Assembly (NCBI GenBank): GCA_902495945.1
Contig: CABUZD010000029.1
Location: forward strand, 1 to 15,523
Direction: 5' to 3'
DNA from: an uncultured Collinsella sp.
Lineage (GTDB): Bacteria > Actinomycetota > Coriobacteriia > Coriobacteriales > Coriobacteriaceae
Length of the DNA: 15,523 bases
The notes beneath the pieces were generated by a model. That model did no database searches. It was not told the origin of the DNA and worked only from the letters and a program-made list of their open reading frames with translations. A program made the position numbers and the translations under genes. Positions 7,505-14,521 of this stretch are shown in pieces (positions within the stretch are counted from its first letter, which is position 1; every line of letters starts with the position of its first letter).

Positions 7505-7522
7505 GGACGCACGGCGTTCGGG

Positions 7523-7528
7523 TACAAT
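7523..7528 (+). promoter_or_regulatory. Candidate -10 box for the BI-1 gene
   Basis: TACAAT preceded by GGG lies 60 bases before the Bax inhibitor-1 family start. No good -35 is visible. If it is used, the hairpin at 7551-7574 lies inside the leader RNA. Confidence 0.3.
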
Positions 7529-7550
7529 GACAGGAATCTTGTCAGCTACT

Positions 7551-7574
7551 GCGCCGTTATTTGTGGCGCTTTTT
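7551..7574 (+). terminator. Short hairpin plus T run before the BI-1 gene
   Basis: GCGCC (7551-7555) pairs with GGCGC (7565-7569) around a 9-base loop and is followed by five T. It may end the small upstream gene or act as an attenuator just before the ribosome site of the next gene. The stem is short, so strength is uncertain. Confidence 0.45.
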
Positions 7575-7588
7575 GAAAGGACAAACCT

Positions 7589-8284
7589 ATGAACGATATC
7601 CAGGGCTATCAGAACGGCCCCGTCGAGAGCAGCGCAAGCCGTGCCAAGGAGATGTCGCCGCGCGCGTACAATCTCGCCATGTCTGCCCTGATCTTCTTGG
7701 GCTTTTGCGCCATGGGCGCCGGCGCCTACTTTACGAGCACCATGTCGTTTGCGCGCATGATGATGAGCGGAGCCGCCTTGCCGCTGGTCTTTGGCTCGTT
7801 TATTTTGACCATCGTCGGCATGGTCATGATGTCGGCCGCCGCCAGCAAGCAGTCCGTGGGCCTGTCCCTTGTGGGCTATGTAATCTTTGCGAGTACCTTT
7901 GGCCTGACCGCGTCGTTTGGCCTTGCCAACTACGACCTGCCCACCATCAACACTGCCTTTATCGCCACGGCCGCCATCACCTTTGTTTTTGGCGCCTTGG
8001 GCGTGACGTTCCCCAAGTTTTTCCAGCGCGTATATGGCATCGGTTTTGGCATTCTGCTCGCCACTATTCTGGTTGAGATCGTGCTGATGTTCATGGGCGT
8101 CTCGCAGACCATCACCGACCTGATCGTGATCGTGGTGTTCGCCGGCTTTATTGGCTACGACACCTATGTTGCCACGACAGTGCCGCCTACACTGCCCAAC
8201 GCCGTGCTCATGGCGTCCAATCTGTTCGTGGACATTATCAACGTGTTCCTGCGCATCCTGAACATCCTTGGCCGTCGCGACTAG
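7589..8284 (+). CDS. Bax inhibitor-1 (BI-1/YccA) family membrane protein
   Basis: A multi-pass membrane protein of the TMBIM/BI-1 superfamily, whose bacterial members are pH-sensitive calcium leak channels (as described for Bacillus YetJ) or bind FtsH (E. coli YccA). After a soluble N-terminus of about 25 residues, six hydrophobic helices are visible (about 27-47, 59-83, 88-112, 118-139, 146-170, 175-196), plus a C-terminal semi-hydrophobic segment. The family signature is near the end: VFAGFIGYDTY, with the aspartate of the di-aspartyl pH sensor, and LFVDIINVFLRILNILGRRD with the second aspartate. The length of 231 residues is typical. GAAAGGA precedes ATG 7589. It stands alone between two hairpins. 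Confidence 0.92.
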   Translation: MNDIQGYQNGPVESSASRAKEMSPRAYNLAMSALIFLGFCAMGAGAYFTSTMSFARMMMSGAALPLVFGSFILTIVGMVMMSAAASKQSVGLSLVGYVIFASTFGLTASFGLANYDLPTINTAFIATAAITFVFGALGVTFPKFFQRVYGIGFGILLATILVEIVLMFMGVSQTITDLIVIVVFAGFIGYDTYVATTVPPTLPNAVLMASNLFVDIINVFLRILNILGRRD

Positions 8285-8328
8285 TGGCGAATCGCGGCGG
8301 TGCTTGCCGTGCGTGTAAATCGATGCGA

Positions 8329-8356
8329 AAGGCGGTCCTTCGGGGCCGTCTTTTTT
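8329..8356 (+). terminator. Intrinsic terminator of the BI-1 gene
   Basis: A 10-bp stem with two G-T pairs (8329-8338 with 8343-8352) is closed by the stable TTCG tetraloop, and a run of six T begins at 8351. Confidence 0.9.
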
Positions 8357-8369
8357 GTACGCGGCGGGG

Positions 8370-8375
8370 TATCAT
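8370..8375 (+). promoter_or_regulatory. Candidate -10 box for the macrodomain gene
   Basis: TATCAT preceded by GGGG lies between the terminator of the BI-1 gene and the next start, 46 bases before it. No clear -35 is present. Confidence 0.3.
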
Positions 8376-8421
8376 GGATGGAAAAAGCCGATAGCGGCAG
8401 CGACAGGAAAGGTGACCACTT

Positions 8422-9537
8422 ATGGCAGACGTCGACAACAGGAACCGTAACCGCAGGTCTAATCGCGCGGGTCAGCCCAATCCCAAGCGCGAGGCCCGTG
8501 CCAAGGCCGCCGAGCGTCACGTGGCAACTGTGTCCGAAGCGTGCGCCAAGGATATCGAGCGTTCGCTTGCCGGTGTTCGCGAGTTTGACGGTATGCCTGC
8601 CGGCTTTGTCGCGGCGATGAAGGCCAGGGTCCAGAGTGCTGTGGCCACCGAAAAACAGGTTGCCGAGGACGTCGAGGGCGCGGAGGCTGCCGAGGTCGAG
8701 GCAGCGCTCGAGCCCGTCGAGGAGCCTGCCGAGGAAATCGCCGAAGCTGAGTCCGCGCCTGCTGAGGAGCCCGCTCCGGTTCTGCCCGAGGTCACCGTGC
8801 TCGATGCCTCCACCACGCAGGCCATCTTGGACAACGGTCGTGGCTATGCGCAGTTCTGCGACATGGCCGTGCTCGCCTTCGCCTCGTTCACCAATCCGGG
8901 CGGTGGCTATATTCAGGGTTATCTGGGCCAGGAGGCCACGCTGTGCGCCGATTCGTATCTGTACAACGTTCTCGATAAGCAGCGCAAATGGTACGGCGAG
9001 AACCGTCGCCGCAACATCAACTGCGAGCTTTACCGAAACCGTGCGCTGGTGGTGCCTGCGGTGCGCTTCGACCGCAACCACGTGCATGCATACGCCGACG
9101 TGATCGTGGCCGCCGCGCCCAACGTTAAGCGCGCCCGCCAGGAGTATCGCGTGAGCGACGATGCTCTGCTGGATGCCCTGCGCGACCGCATTCGCTTTGT
9201 GCTTGCCATCTGCGACGAGCTAGGTCGCGAGAAGCTCGTGCTGGGCGCTTGGGGCTGCGACAACAACGGCTTTGACGCAGAGGCCGTGGCCGAGCTCTTC
9301 CGCAAGGAGCTCGCGTCGGGCGACTTTAAGGTCAAGCAAGTCTTCTTTGCCGTGCCTTCTACGCGCTGGGATGAGGATTTTGCCAAGTTCGAGCACGTGC
9401 TGGCAAACTTCCCCGAGCGCAACGAGGAGTCCTATGCCCAGGTTGCCGCTCGCGCTGCGGCAGCTCGCGCCGCCGAGCAGATCCAGGCTGCTACCGAGGA
9501 TGATGAGGACGAGGACGACTGGCGCAAGTACCTGTAA
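8422..9537 (+). CDS. TIGR02452/PARG-like macrodomain protein with altered catalytic motif
   Basis: The central domain (about 123-315) matches the TIGR02452 family, microbial relatives of poly(ADP-ribose) glycohydrolase with a macrodomain fold that binds ADP-ribose. Visible marks are LAFASFTNPGGGYIQGYLGQE (GGG at 160-162), the DSYLYN that follows, VIVAAAPN (228-234) and LGAWGCDNNGFD (274-285), which corresponds to the usual GAWGCG..GND loop. Active PARGs have GGG-X6-8-QEE, where the second Glu is catalytic. Here the triplet is Q170-E171-A172, so hydrolase activity is doubtful and a binding role is possible. The 371-residue protein is long for the family: it has a basic N-terminus, a Glu/Ala/Pro linker (81-120) and an Asp/Glu-rich tail. 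GAAAGG lies upstream of ATG 8422. It stands alone, with terminators on both sides. Confidence 0.82.
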   Translation: MADVDNRNRNRRSNRAGQPNPKREARAKAAERHVATVSEACAKDIERSLAGVREFDGMPAGFVAAMKARVQSAVATEKQVAEDVEGAEAAEVEAALEPVEEPAEEIAEAESAPAEEPAPVLPEVTVLDASTTQAILDNGRGYAQFCDMAVLAFASFTNPGGGYIQGYLGQEATLCADSYLYNVLDKQRKWYGENRRRNINCELYRNRALVVPAVRFDRNHVHAYADVIVAAAPNVKRARQEYRVSDDALLDALRDRIRFVLAICDELGREKLVLGAWGCDNNGFDAEAVAELFRKELASGDFKVKQVFFAVPSTRWDEDFAKFEHVLANFPERNEESYAQVAARAAAARAAEQIQAATEDDEDEDDWRKYL

Positions 9538-9564
9538 TCGGTACGTGCTGACAGATGGGTCGAG

Positions 9565-9596
9565 CCGGCGGGAGAGGCTGCTTCCGTCGGTTTTTT
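9565..9596 (+). terminator. Intrinsic terminator of the macrodomain gene
   Basis: A 10-bp stem with two G-T pairs (9565-9574 with 9581-9590) and a 6-base loop is followed by six T (9591-9596). Confidence 0.88.
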
Positions 9597-9615
9597 ACTG
9601 AGCGAGGGGCTTACG

Positions 9616-10275
9616 ATGAAAAACGTTCTATGCTTTGGCGACAGCAACACCTATGGTTACGATCCGGCGGGCATGCGCGACGGCACCGCGGTGCGCTATG
9701 CGCAGGATGTGCGCTGGTGCGGCGTGGCCCAACGTGACTTAGGCGAGGGCTGGCATGTAATTGAAGAAGGCCTCAACGGCCGCACGACGGTACGCGACGA
9801 CATGTGCCATCTGAACACCAATCTTAACGGCATCCGCGCACTGCCGATGCTGCTCGAGGCCCATAAGCCGCTGGATGCGATCGTTATTATGCTGGGAACC
9901 AACGATTGCAAGACGGTCTTTAGCGTGGGGGCTGCCGATATCGCTGACGGTGCCATGGCGCTGATTCGCACCGTCCGTGCGTTTCCCTGGACCGAAGCCG
10001 CGCCCTGCCCGCGTATTCTGCTGATGGCGCCTATCAAGATTAAACCGCAGATCGCCGATGTGTACATGACCGACTTTGACGAGCGCTCCGTCGAGGCCTC
10101 GGAGCATTTTGCCGAATACTATGCGTATGCTGCTAAACAGTTTGGCTGCGACTTTTTGAATGCCGCTGATTTTGCCGAGCCGGGCGATATCGATTATCTG
10201 CACATGATGCCCGAAAGCCACGAGAGCCTGGGCCACGCCGTGGCAGCCAAGCTCCAAGAGATGCTTGGTGAGTAG
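9616..10275 (+). CDS. SGNH/GDSL hydrolase (esterase/acyltransferase type)
   Basis: A cytoplasmic serine hydrolase of the SGNH family, expected to cleave or transfer ester-linked acyl groups; the natural substrate is unknown. All four blocks are present: GDSN with nucleophile S10, the oxyanion glycine in EEGLNGRTT (G52), GTND (94-97) and DYLH (193-196) with the catalytic Asp and His. No signal peptide is seen. The N-terminal third (LCFGDSNTYGYDP, DVRW, VIEEGLNGRTT) and IMLGTND closely follow the arylesterase/acyltransferase group that includes Mycobacterium smegmatis MsAcT. The length of 219 residues is normal. GAGGGG upstream supports ATG 9616, which lies 20 bases after the preceding terminator. 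The promoter would therefore have to lie in the upstream gene's 3' region, or expression relies on read-through. Confidence 0.88.
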   Translation: MKNVLCFGDSNTYGYDPAGMRDGTAVRYAQDVRWCGVAQRDLGEGWHVIEEGLNGRTTVRDDMCHLNTNLNGIRALPMLLEAHKPLDAIVIMLGTNDCKTVFSVGAADIADGAMALIRTVRAFPWTEAAPCPRILLMAPIKIKPQIADVYMTDFDERSVEASEHFAEYYAYAAKQFGCDFLNAADFAEPGDIDYLHMMPESHESLGHAVAAKLQEMLGE

Positions 10276-10330
10276 CGCGACCCAAAGCAGTACAGAAGTT
10301 CCCCTTGCGACGGCTTGTTTCGTTGGTTTG

Positions 10331-10546
10331 TTTTGATCTGTAACAGTTGTAAGGCCGAAAACGGGCTAGATGTTACAGATTAAGATTATTTAGGTCGATA
10401 TCGGTCGTTTGTCTCGATCTGTAACATCTAGGGTCGATTTTGCCGAGTTACTGTTACACATCGAGATTATCTTCTCAGTGGAATTTGGATGTCTCGATTT
10501 GTAACAGGTGGGCCGAAAAATGGACTCTAACTGTTACAGATCGAGA
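10331..10546. repeat. Regular array of six alternating 15-bp elements (three inverted-repeat units)
   Basis: The element TCTCGATCTGTAACA occurs in + orientation at 10331, 10412 and 10492 and in reverse orientation at 10371, 10452 and 10532, so starts are 40, 41, 40, 40 and 40 bases apart and orientation alternates. Copies at 10412 and 10532 match the consensus fully, those at 10452 and 10492 have one difference, and the outer two at 10331 and 10371 have two. Spacers are 25, 26, 25, 25 and 25 bases. They are not identical, but those inside the first and third units share GGCCGAAAA. Each +/- pair can fold as a 15-bp stem with a 25-base loop. The array fills most of the 332-base gap between the convergent SGNH hydrolase and thiD genes; no ORF explains it. 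Alternating orientation and the short unit rule out an ordinary CRISPR. It resembles a BIME-like cluster or a multi-site protein-binding array. Confidence 0.9.
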
Positions 10547-10556
10547 TGTTTGTGGG

Positions 10557-10593
10557 AACCACCGCAAGGGCGCCTGTCCCCTTTGCGGTGGTT
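10557..10593. terminator. Hairpin in the convergent gap next to thiD
   Basis: AACCACCGCAAGGG (10557-10570) pairs with CCCTTTGCGGTGGTT (10579-10593), with one bulged T. On the + strand four T end the structure, so it could stop + transcripts that pass the repeat array; on the thiD strand it starts 15 bases after the stop but has no T run. Confidence 0.55.
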
Positions 10594-10607
10594 TTGGACT
10601 GCGAATC

Positions 10608-11438
10608 TTAATACTGCCACATGTGGTTGACGGGGCCGGAGCCTTTGCCCATGTCAAAGCCGGCGGCCAGAGCGCCCGTTAGGTATGCCTTGCCGGCGTT
10701 GACAGCGTCGGCAAGATCCATGCCCTGAGCCAGCGCGCAGGCGATGGCGGACGAGAGCGTGCATCCGGTGCCGTGCGTGTTGTCGGTCTCGATGCGCTTG
10801 TGGCGGAACCACGTGGTGAGTGGATCTCCCAGATGGTTGCCCTCGTCATCGAGTGGCGCGGGTTCGGCCAGTACATCGTTGGCCTCGTTGACAAGATGCC
10901 CACCCTTAACGAGGGATGCACAACCAAAGCGGCGGGTGAGGAGCATGGCAGCATTTTGCTGCGTGCGCTCGGAGTCGACCTCGTAGTCGAGCAGGGCCAT
11001 GGCCTCGGGAATATTGGGCGTGATAACCGTCGCTAGCGGGAACAGGCGGCGGGTGAGCGCCTCGGCGGCATCTTCGGCAATCAGCCGTGCGCCCGAGGTG
11101 GCTACCATGACGGGGTCGACTACCACGTTTGTTGCGTTCCAGGCGCTCAGGCGGTCGGCGATAACATCGATAATCTCGACAGAAGAAACCATGCCGATCT
11201 TGACGGCGCTCGGGCGGATATCGTCAAAAACGGCGTCAATTTGCGCGGCTACGATATCTGGTGAGATATCCTGCACGGCGGTGACGCCCAGGGTGTTCTG
11301 TGCGGTGATGGCGGTGATGGCCGTCTCGGCATACAGGCGGTGCGCCGTGATGGTCTTGATATCGGCCTGAATGCCGGCGCCACCGCTGGAATCGGATCCT
11401 GCGATGGATAGAACGGCAGGTACCTTACTGCGATCCAT
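10608..11438 (-). CDS. thiD: ThiD, hydroxymethylpyrimidine (phosphate) kinase
   Basis: ThiD phosphorylates hydroxymethylpyrimidine and its monophosphate to HMP diphosphate, the pyrimidine half joined by ThiE in thiamine synthesis. It has a ribokinase-like fold. The N-terminal AGSDSSGGAGIQADIKT (13-29) binds HMP; DPVMVATSGARL (108-119), ITPNIPEA (139-146) and VKGGHL (177-182) follow; and the anion-hole motif NTHGTGC (220-226) contains the catalytic cysteine region. The length of 276 residues is normal. AGGGAG upstream of ATG 11438 supports the start. It lies 182 bases beyond thiC on the same strand, separated by a hairpin and a candidate promoter, so it may be transcribed partly on its own. 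No thiE or thiM is seen in the window. Confidence 0.95.
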   Translation of the reverse strand: MDRSKVPAVLSIAGSDSSGGAGIQADIKTITAHRLYAETAITAITAQNTLGVTAVQDISPDIVAAQIDAVFDDIRPSAVKIGMVSSVEIIDVIADRLSAWNATNVVVDPVMVATSGARLIAEDAAEALTRRLFPLATVITPNIPEAMALLDYEVDSERTQQNAAMLLTRRFGCASLVKGGHLVNEANDVLAEPAPLDDEGNHLGDPLTTWFRHKRIETDNTHGTGCTLSSAIACALAQGMDLADAVNAGKAYLTGALAAGFDMGKGSGPVNHMWQY

Positions 11439-11484
11439 GTTCGCTCCCTTGTTCGGTCGGAATCAAATGGGTCTATAAGCCAGC

Positions 11485-11490
11485 ATTATA
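11485..11490 (-). promoter_or_regulatory. Candidate -10 box for thiD
   Basis: The minus strand reads TATAAT exactly (11490-11485), 47 bases before the thiD start and just past the hairpin that follows thiC. No good -35 is visible at the normal distance. Confidence 0.4.
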
Positions 11491-11495
11491 AAGAT

Positions 11496-11525
11496 GCCCG
11501 GGCCGACTCTATGTCGAACCCGGGC
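11496..11525 (-). terminator. Hairpin between thiC and thiD, probable thiC terminator
   Basis: GCCCGGG (11496-11502) pairs with CCCGGGC (11519-11525), and inside it CGAC (11504-11507) pairs with GTCG (11513-11516) around a 5-base loop. On the minus strand it is followed by ATCTTTAT, a weak T-rich tail. The space between it and thiC (11526-11620) holds a doubled GCAAATGT and a GCCGCC/GGCGGC hairpin but no gene. Confidence 0.6.
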
Positions 11526-11620
11526 GGGCGATGCAATCTTTACGCAAATGTAAGCAAATGTTCACACGTCAACAATTGACAGGCACCAGCTCGCCGCCAG
11601 AGGCGGCCGCGGCGACAGGG

Positions 11621-12955
11621 TTAGTCCTCCATGCCGAGGTCGATCGTGGTGCCCTCGAAGATCTTGTTGACGGTTCGGACGGCGCACATCTTGCCACACA
11701 TGGTGCAGGTACCCTCGGTGGCGGCGGGGGATTCCTCGTAGCGCTTCTTGCCGGTGACCGGGTCGAGCGCGCACTTCCACATGGCGTCCCAGTCGAGCTT
11801 GCGGCGTGCCTGGCCCATCTTGTCATCCATGTCGCGGGCGTGGGGCACCTTTTTGGCGATATCGGCGGCGTGTGCGGCGATCTTGGTGGCCATGAGGCCG
11901 TCGAGCACATCCTGAGCGTTAGGCAGGCACAGGTGCTCGGCTGGTGTCACGTAGCACAGGAAGTCGGCACCGGAGCTGGCGGAGATGGCGCCGCCGATGG
12001 CAGCGGTGATGTGGTCGTAACCCACGCCGATATCGGTCACCAGCGGCCCGAGCACATAGAACGGGGCGTTGTGGCACAGGCGCTTCTGTAGCTTCATGTT
12101 GGCAGCGATCTCGTCAAGCGCCATGTGACCCGGGCCCTCGACCATGACCTGGACGCCGGCTGCCCAGGCGCGCTTGCACAGCTTGCCCAGCTCGATCATC
12201 TCGGCGGTCTCGGTGGCGTCGTTGGAGTCGTAGAGGCAGCCCGGGCGGCAGGAGTCGCCGAGCGAAATCGTCACGTCGTATTCGTGGCAAATCTCGAGCA
12301 GCTCGTCAAAGTACTCGTAGAAGGGGTTTTCGTTGCCGGTGACCTCCATCCAGCCAAACAGCAGCGAGCCGCCGCGGCTGACGATGTTCATCAGGCGACC
12401 GGTCTCCTTAAAGGTCTTGGTGACCGACTTGTTGATGCCGCAGTGAATGGTCATAAAGTCCACGCCGTCCTCGGCGTGCGCGCGCACGACCTCGAACAGG
12501 TCGTCCTTGGTGAGCTTGACCAGCGGCTTTTCCATGTAGCCGATGGCGTCGTACATGGGGACGGTGCCTACCATGAGCGGCGTCTCGTCGATGAGCTGCT
12601 GGCGGAACTGGCGCGTCTTGCCCGAGTTGGAGAGGTCCATGATGGCGTCGGCGCCAAAGTCCTCAGCGATCTTGACCTTCTTCCATTCCTCGGCGGCATC
12701 GGCCTTGTCGCCCGAGATGCCCAAGTTCACGTTGACCTTGGTGGACAGGCCCTCGCCGACACCAAAGGCGCGCATGCCCTTTTTGATGTGCACGATGTTG
12801 GCGGGAATGGCGATGCGGCCGTCGGCCACGCGCTCGCGGATGTACTCGGGGTCGCGATGCTCGCGCTCGGCGACTTCCTTCATCTGCGGCGTGATCTGTC
12901 CGGCGCGGGCGAAGTCGATTTGCGTGACAAGCTTGGACTCGGTCTGTGTGCTCAT
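11621..12955 (-). CDS. thiC: ThiC, phosphomethylpyrimidine synthase (radical SAM)
   Basis: ThiC rearranges aminoimidazole ribotide into HMP phosphate with a 4Fe-4S cluster and S-adenosylmethionine. The sequence shows IPANIVHIKKGMRAFGVGEGLSTKVNVNLGIS, DAIMDLSNSG, GTVPMYDA, TIHCGINK, MEVTGNENPFYE, SLGDSCRPGC, MVEGPGHM, NAPFYVLGPLVTDIGVGYDHI, FLCYVTPAEHL and a C-terminal cluster motif with cysteines at 417, 420 and 424. The protein is short (444 residues, against about 600 in E. coli), lacking the long N-terminal domain, as in many anaerobes. The cysteine spacing here is CX2CX3C, whereas CX2CX4C is usually quoted for long ThiC. ATG 12955 is chosen because AAGGGAG lies eight bases upstream, inside the TPP riboswitch. 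Expression should be switched off by thiamine pyrophosphate. Confidence 0.96.
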   Translation of the reverse strand: MSTQTESKLVTQIDFARAGQITPQMKEVAEREHRDPEYIRERVADGRIAIPANIVHIKKGMRAFGVGEGLSTKVNVNLGISGDKADAAEEWKKVKIAEDFGADAIMDLSNSGKTRQFRQQLIDETPLMVGTVPMYDAIGYMEKPLVKLTKDDLFEVVRAHAEDGVDFMTIHCGINKSVTKTFKETGRLMNIVSRGGSLLFGWMEVTGNENPFYEYFDELLEICHEYDVTISLGDSCRPGCLYDSNDATETAEMIELGKLCKRAWAAGVQVMVEGPGHMALDEIAANMKLQKRLCHNAPFYVLGPLVTDIGVGYDHITAAIGGAISASSGADFLCYVTPAEHLCLPNAQDVLDGLMATKIAAHAADIAKKVPHARDMDDKMGQARRKLDWDAMWKCALDPVTGKKRYEESPAATEGTCTMCGKMCAVRTVNKIFEGTTIDLGMED

Positions 12956-12959
12956 TGGC

Positions 12960-13054
12960 ACGGCTCCCTTCGTTGGCATTACCCATATCAGGTTTGCGGG
13001 TCAGGGCGGGCGCGCCCAATCTCAGCCTGCCGTCTGGTCCTGCAAGCTCCCCGT
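12960..13054 (-). promoter_or_regulatory. TPP riboswitch (THI element) controlling thiC
   Basis: Read on the minus strand, the conserved THI-box blocks appear in order: ACGGGGAGC (from 13054), CTGAGAT (13025-13019), ACCTGAT (13093-type block at 12993-12987), GGGTAATGCC (12984-12975) and CGAAGGGAG (12972-12964). ACGG (13054-13051) can pair with CCGT (12963-12960) to form helix P1. The block AAGGGAG is also the thiC ribosome binding site, so ligand binding would most simply hide it and block translation. No separate terminator hairpin with a T run is seen before thiC. Confidence 0.95.
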
Positions 13055-13070
13055 TTATGTAGTGGGCTCA

Positions 13071-13076
13071 AGTATA
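13071..13076 (-). promoter_or_regulatory. Candidate -10 box for thiC
   Basis: TATACT preceded by GGC on the minus strand (13076-13071) would start RNA about ten bases before the riboswitch. No clear -35 is visible. Confidence 0.45.
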
Positions 13077-13126
13077 GCCTGAATGGGTACGATTGGCCTA
13101 ACGAACGTGCCTGTGGGGAGGCGTAC

Positions 13127-13648
13127 ATGGAAGACAAGCATCTATATCGAGAGACGCAATGGGACATATCGGCCGAGGAGGGCCGTGCGCACCATGGGTT
13201 GGTCGCGATTGGCTTTGCGGTGCTTGCCGTGCTGGTGATTGCCTTTTGTATTTGGACGTTTGGCGGTCGCGGCGGCGCTGCCTGGGAGTTTGAGGCCGAT
13301 GATAGCCTACCGATTATGGCGGTGAGGAGTACTGGCGGTAATGCCAATACGCTCGCCATTCCGGGCGATTATTGGTACCCGCGCGATGAGTTTGTGCAGT
13401 TGCAGCTGAGTGGTGGGTCCATTCCAGGCGAAGAAATCGAACGCGTGACGTTTGACGCGGCGCTCAAAACGCTGACGGTGAAGCTCAAAGATCAAGGAGA
13501 TGTGCCCACGACCATGGATATCGCTCTGGCGGAATGGCGTCTGGAGCCTCCGTCGGGCGTCAAGGTGTCCGAGGTTGAGCATGTCAAGATTACCTATCAG
13601 GACGGCACGACAAATGAAATTGCCAAAGCCGACGGCTTGGCGGAATAG
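13127..13648 (+). CDS. Single-pass membrane protein of unknown function
   Basis: I do not recognise a family for this 173-residue protein. After about 23 hydrophilic N-terminal residues (EDKHLYRETQWDISAEE) comes one strong membrane helix (about 25-44, GLVAIGFAVLAVLVIAFCIW), then a short Gly/Arg-rich stretch and a soluble domain of about 125 residues. That domain has alternating strand-like segments and a repeated I/V-T-(F/Y) pattern (ERVTFDAALKTLTVKLKD, EHVKITYQDGTTNEI), suggesting a small beta-sandwich exposed outside the cell if the N-terminus stays inside. GGGGAGG before ATG 13127 supports the start. The frame stays open far upstream, antisense to thiC, but that part is a shadow. It is transcribed divergently from thiC and convergently with yaaA. 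Confidence 0.82.
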   Translation: MEDKHLYRETQWDISAEEGRAHHGLVAIGFAVLAVLVIAFCIWTFGGRGGAAWEFEADDSLPIMAVRSTGGNANTLAIPGDYWYPRDEFVQLQLSGGSIPGEEIERVTFDAALKTLTVKLKDQGDVPTTMDIALAEWRLEPPSGVKVSEVEHVKITYQDGTTNEIAKADGLAE

Positions 13649-13688
13649 ACGTCGTGCCTAGGCAGTACATTCAAGAGTAGCGGTGGTC

Positions 13689-14498
13689 CTACAAGGCCCG
13701 TTCGTTCAGGAAGACCAAAGTGTTTTTATTTGAAAGCTCGGGAAGGTGACGATAGCCAACGTCGAATGCGGTGAGCCCGCTTACATCCTCGACCTTGTTT
13801 TCCGCCATCCAGCGCACCATGGAGCCGCGCGCCTTTTTGCTGGCGGTCGAGCGCTGGATGGGCTTGCCGTTGCGGATGCCTTCACCAAAGAGGCACGTGA
13901 CGACTGTGGCGTCGCCCGCGAGGTGGGGCAGAACGGCTTTGGCGTACTCCGCGCTGGCGAGATTGACGATCGTAGCGTTGGAGCTCGCCGGAGCGATGGT
14001 CCGTGCGAGCTTGTCGCCCCAAAACGCGTAGAGGTCTCGGGCATCGTCGACGGCAAGCTTTGCGCCCATCTCCAGCCGATACGGTTCAACGGCATGAAAG
14101 GGGCGTACGCATCCGTAAAGGCCCGAGAGGATCCAGAGATGGTTTTGCAGCCAGTCGAGCTGTGCGGCATCCATGACCTCGGGCGCCATACTTTGGTATT
14201 GGATGCCGTGGTAGGACATGACGGCGGGGGAGAGGTGTCGGGCGAGTGCGGGATTGTCGAGATCGCCGTTTTTCAGGATGGGCCCGAACTCATGCAGGGT
14301 GTTGAGGCAAGGCCCCAGCAGTTTGTCACTTACGTTCCATAGCGTCTGCAGACCGCCGCTGCCTTCATTTCGTTCGATATCTAGCAGTGCGCGGTGGAGG
14401 CGAGCCGTTTCGTGCGCAAAAGGCGGTATGTCCAGGACTTCAAAAGCATCTTGGGCCGCGCGCATCTGCTTGGCGGGCGAAATGATGACCTGCAGCAT
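13689..14498 (-). CDS. yaaA: YaaA family peroxide stress protein (DUF328)
   Basis: YaaA-family proteins lower free intracellular iron and protect DNA from hydrogen peroxide in E. coli; the fold binds DNA. Family segments are the N-terminal LQVIISPAKQM, LYGCVRPFHAVEPYRLEMGAKL in the centre (after LWILSG), FWGDKL, IVNLASAEYAKAV and the C-terminal TASKKARGSMVRWMAENKV, matching the usual KKARG(L/M)M helix. ATG 14498 (269 residues) has GAGGAG just upstream and starts at the conserved IISPAK strand; the open frame from 14699 would include the hairpin region and part of the next gene. It lies downstream of the M18 peptidase gene on the same strand, separated by a large hairpin. In an anaerobe a peroxide-defence role would be sensible, but that is an inference. 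Confidence 0.9.
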   Translation of the reverse strand: MLQVIISPAKQMRAAQDAFEVLDIPPFAHETARLHRALLDIERNEGSGGLQTLWNVSDKLLGPCLNTLHEFGPILKNGDLDNPALARHLSPAVMSYHGIQYQSMAPEVMDAAQLDWLQNHLWILSGLYGCVRPFHAVEPYRLEMGAKLAVDDARDLYAFWGDKLARTIAPASSNATIVNLASAEYAKAVLPHLAGDATVVTCLFGEGIRNGKPIQRSTASKKARGSMVRWMAENKVEDVSGLTAFDVGYRHLPELSNKNTLVFLNERAL

Positions 14499-14521
14499 GG
14501 ACTCTCCTCTGCCAAAAAGGA

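Noticed and set aside
10331..10546. CRISPR array
   Set aside because: The repeated element is only 15 bp, alternates in strand, and varies between copies; no cas gene is in the window.
12125..13126. Long + strand open frame antisense to thiC, continuous with the gene at 13127
   Set aside because: It mirrors the codon pattern of thiC, runs through the riboswitch, and has no family features; only the part from ATG 13127 has a ribosome site.
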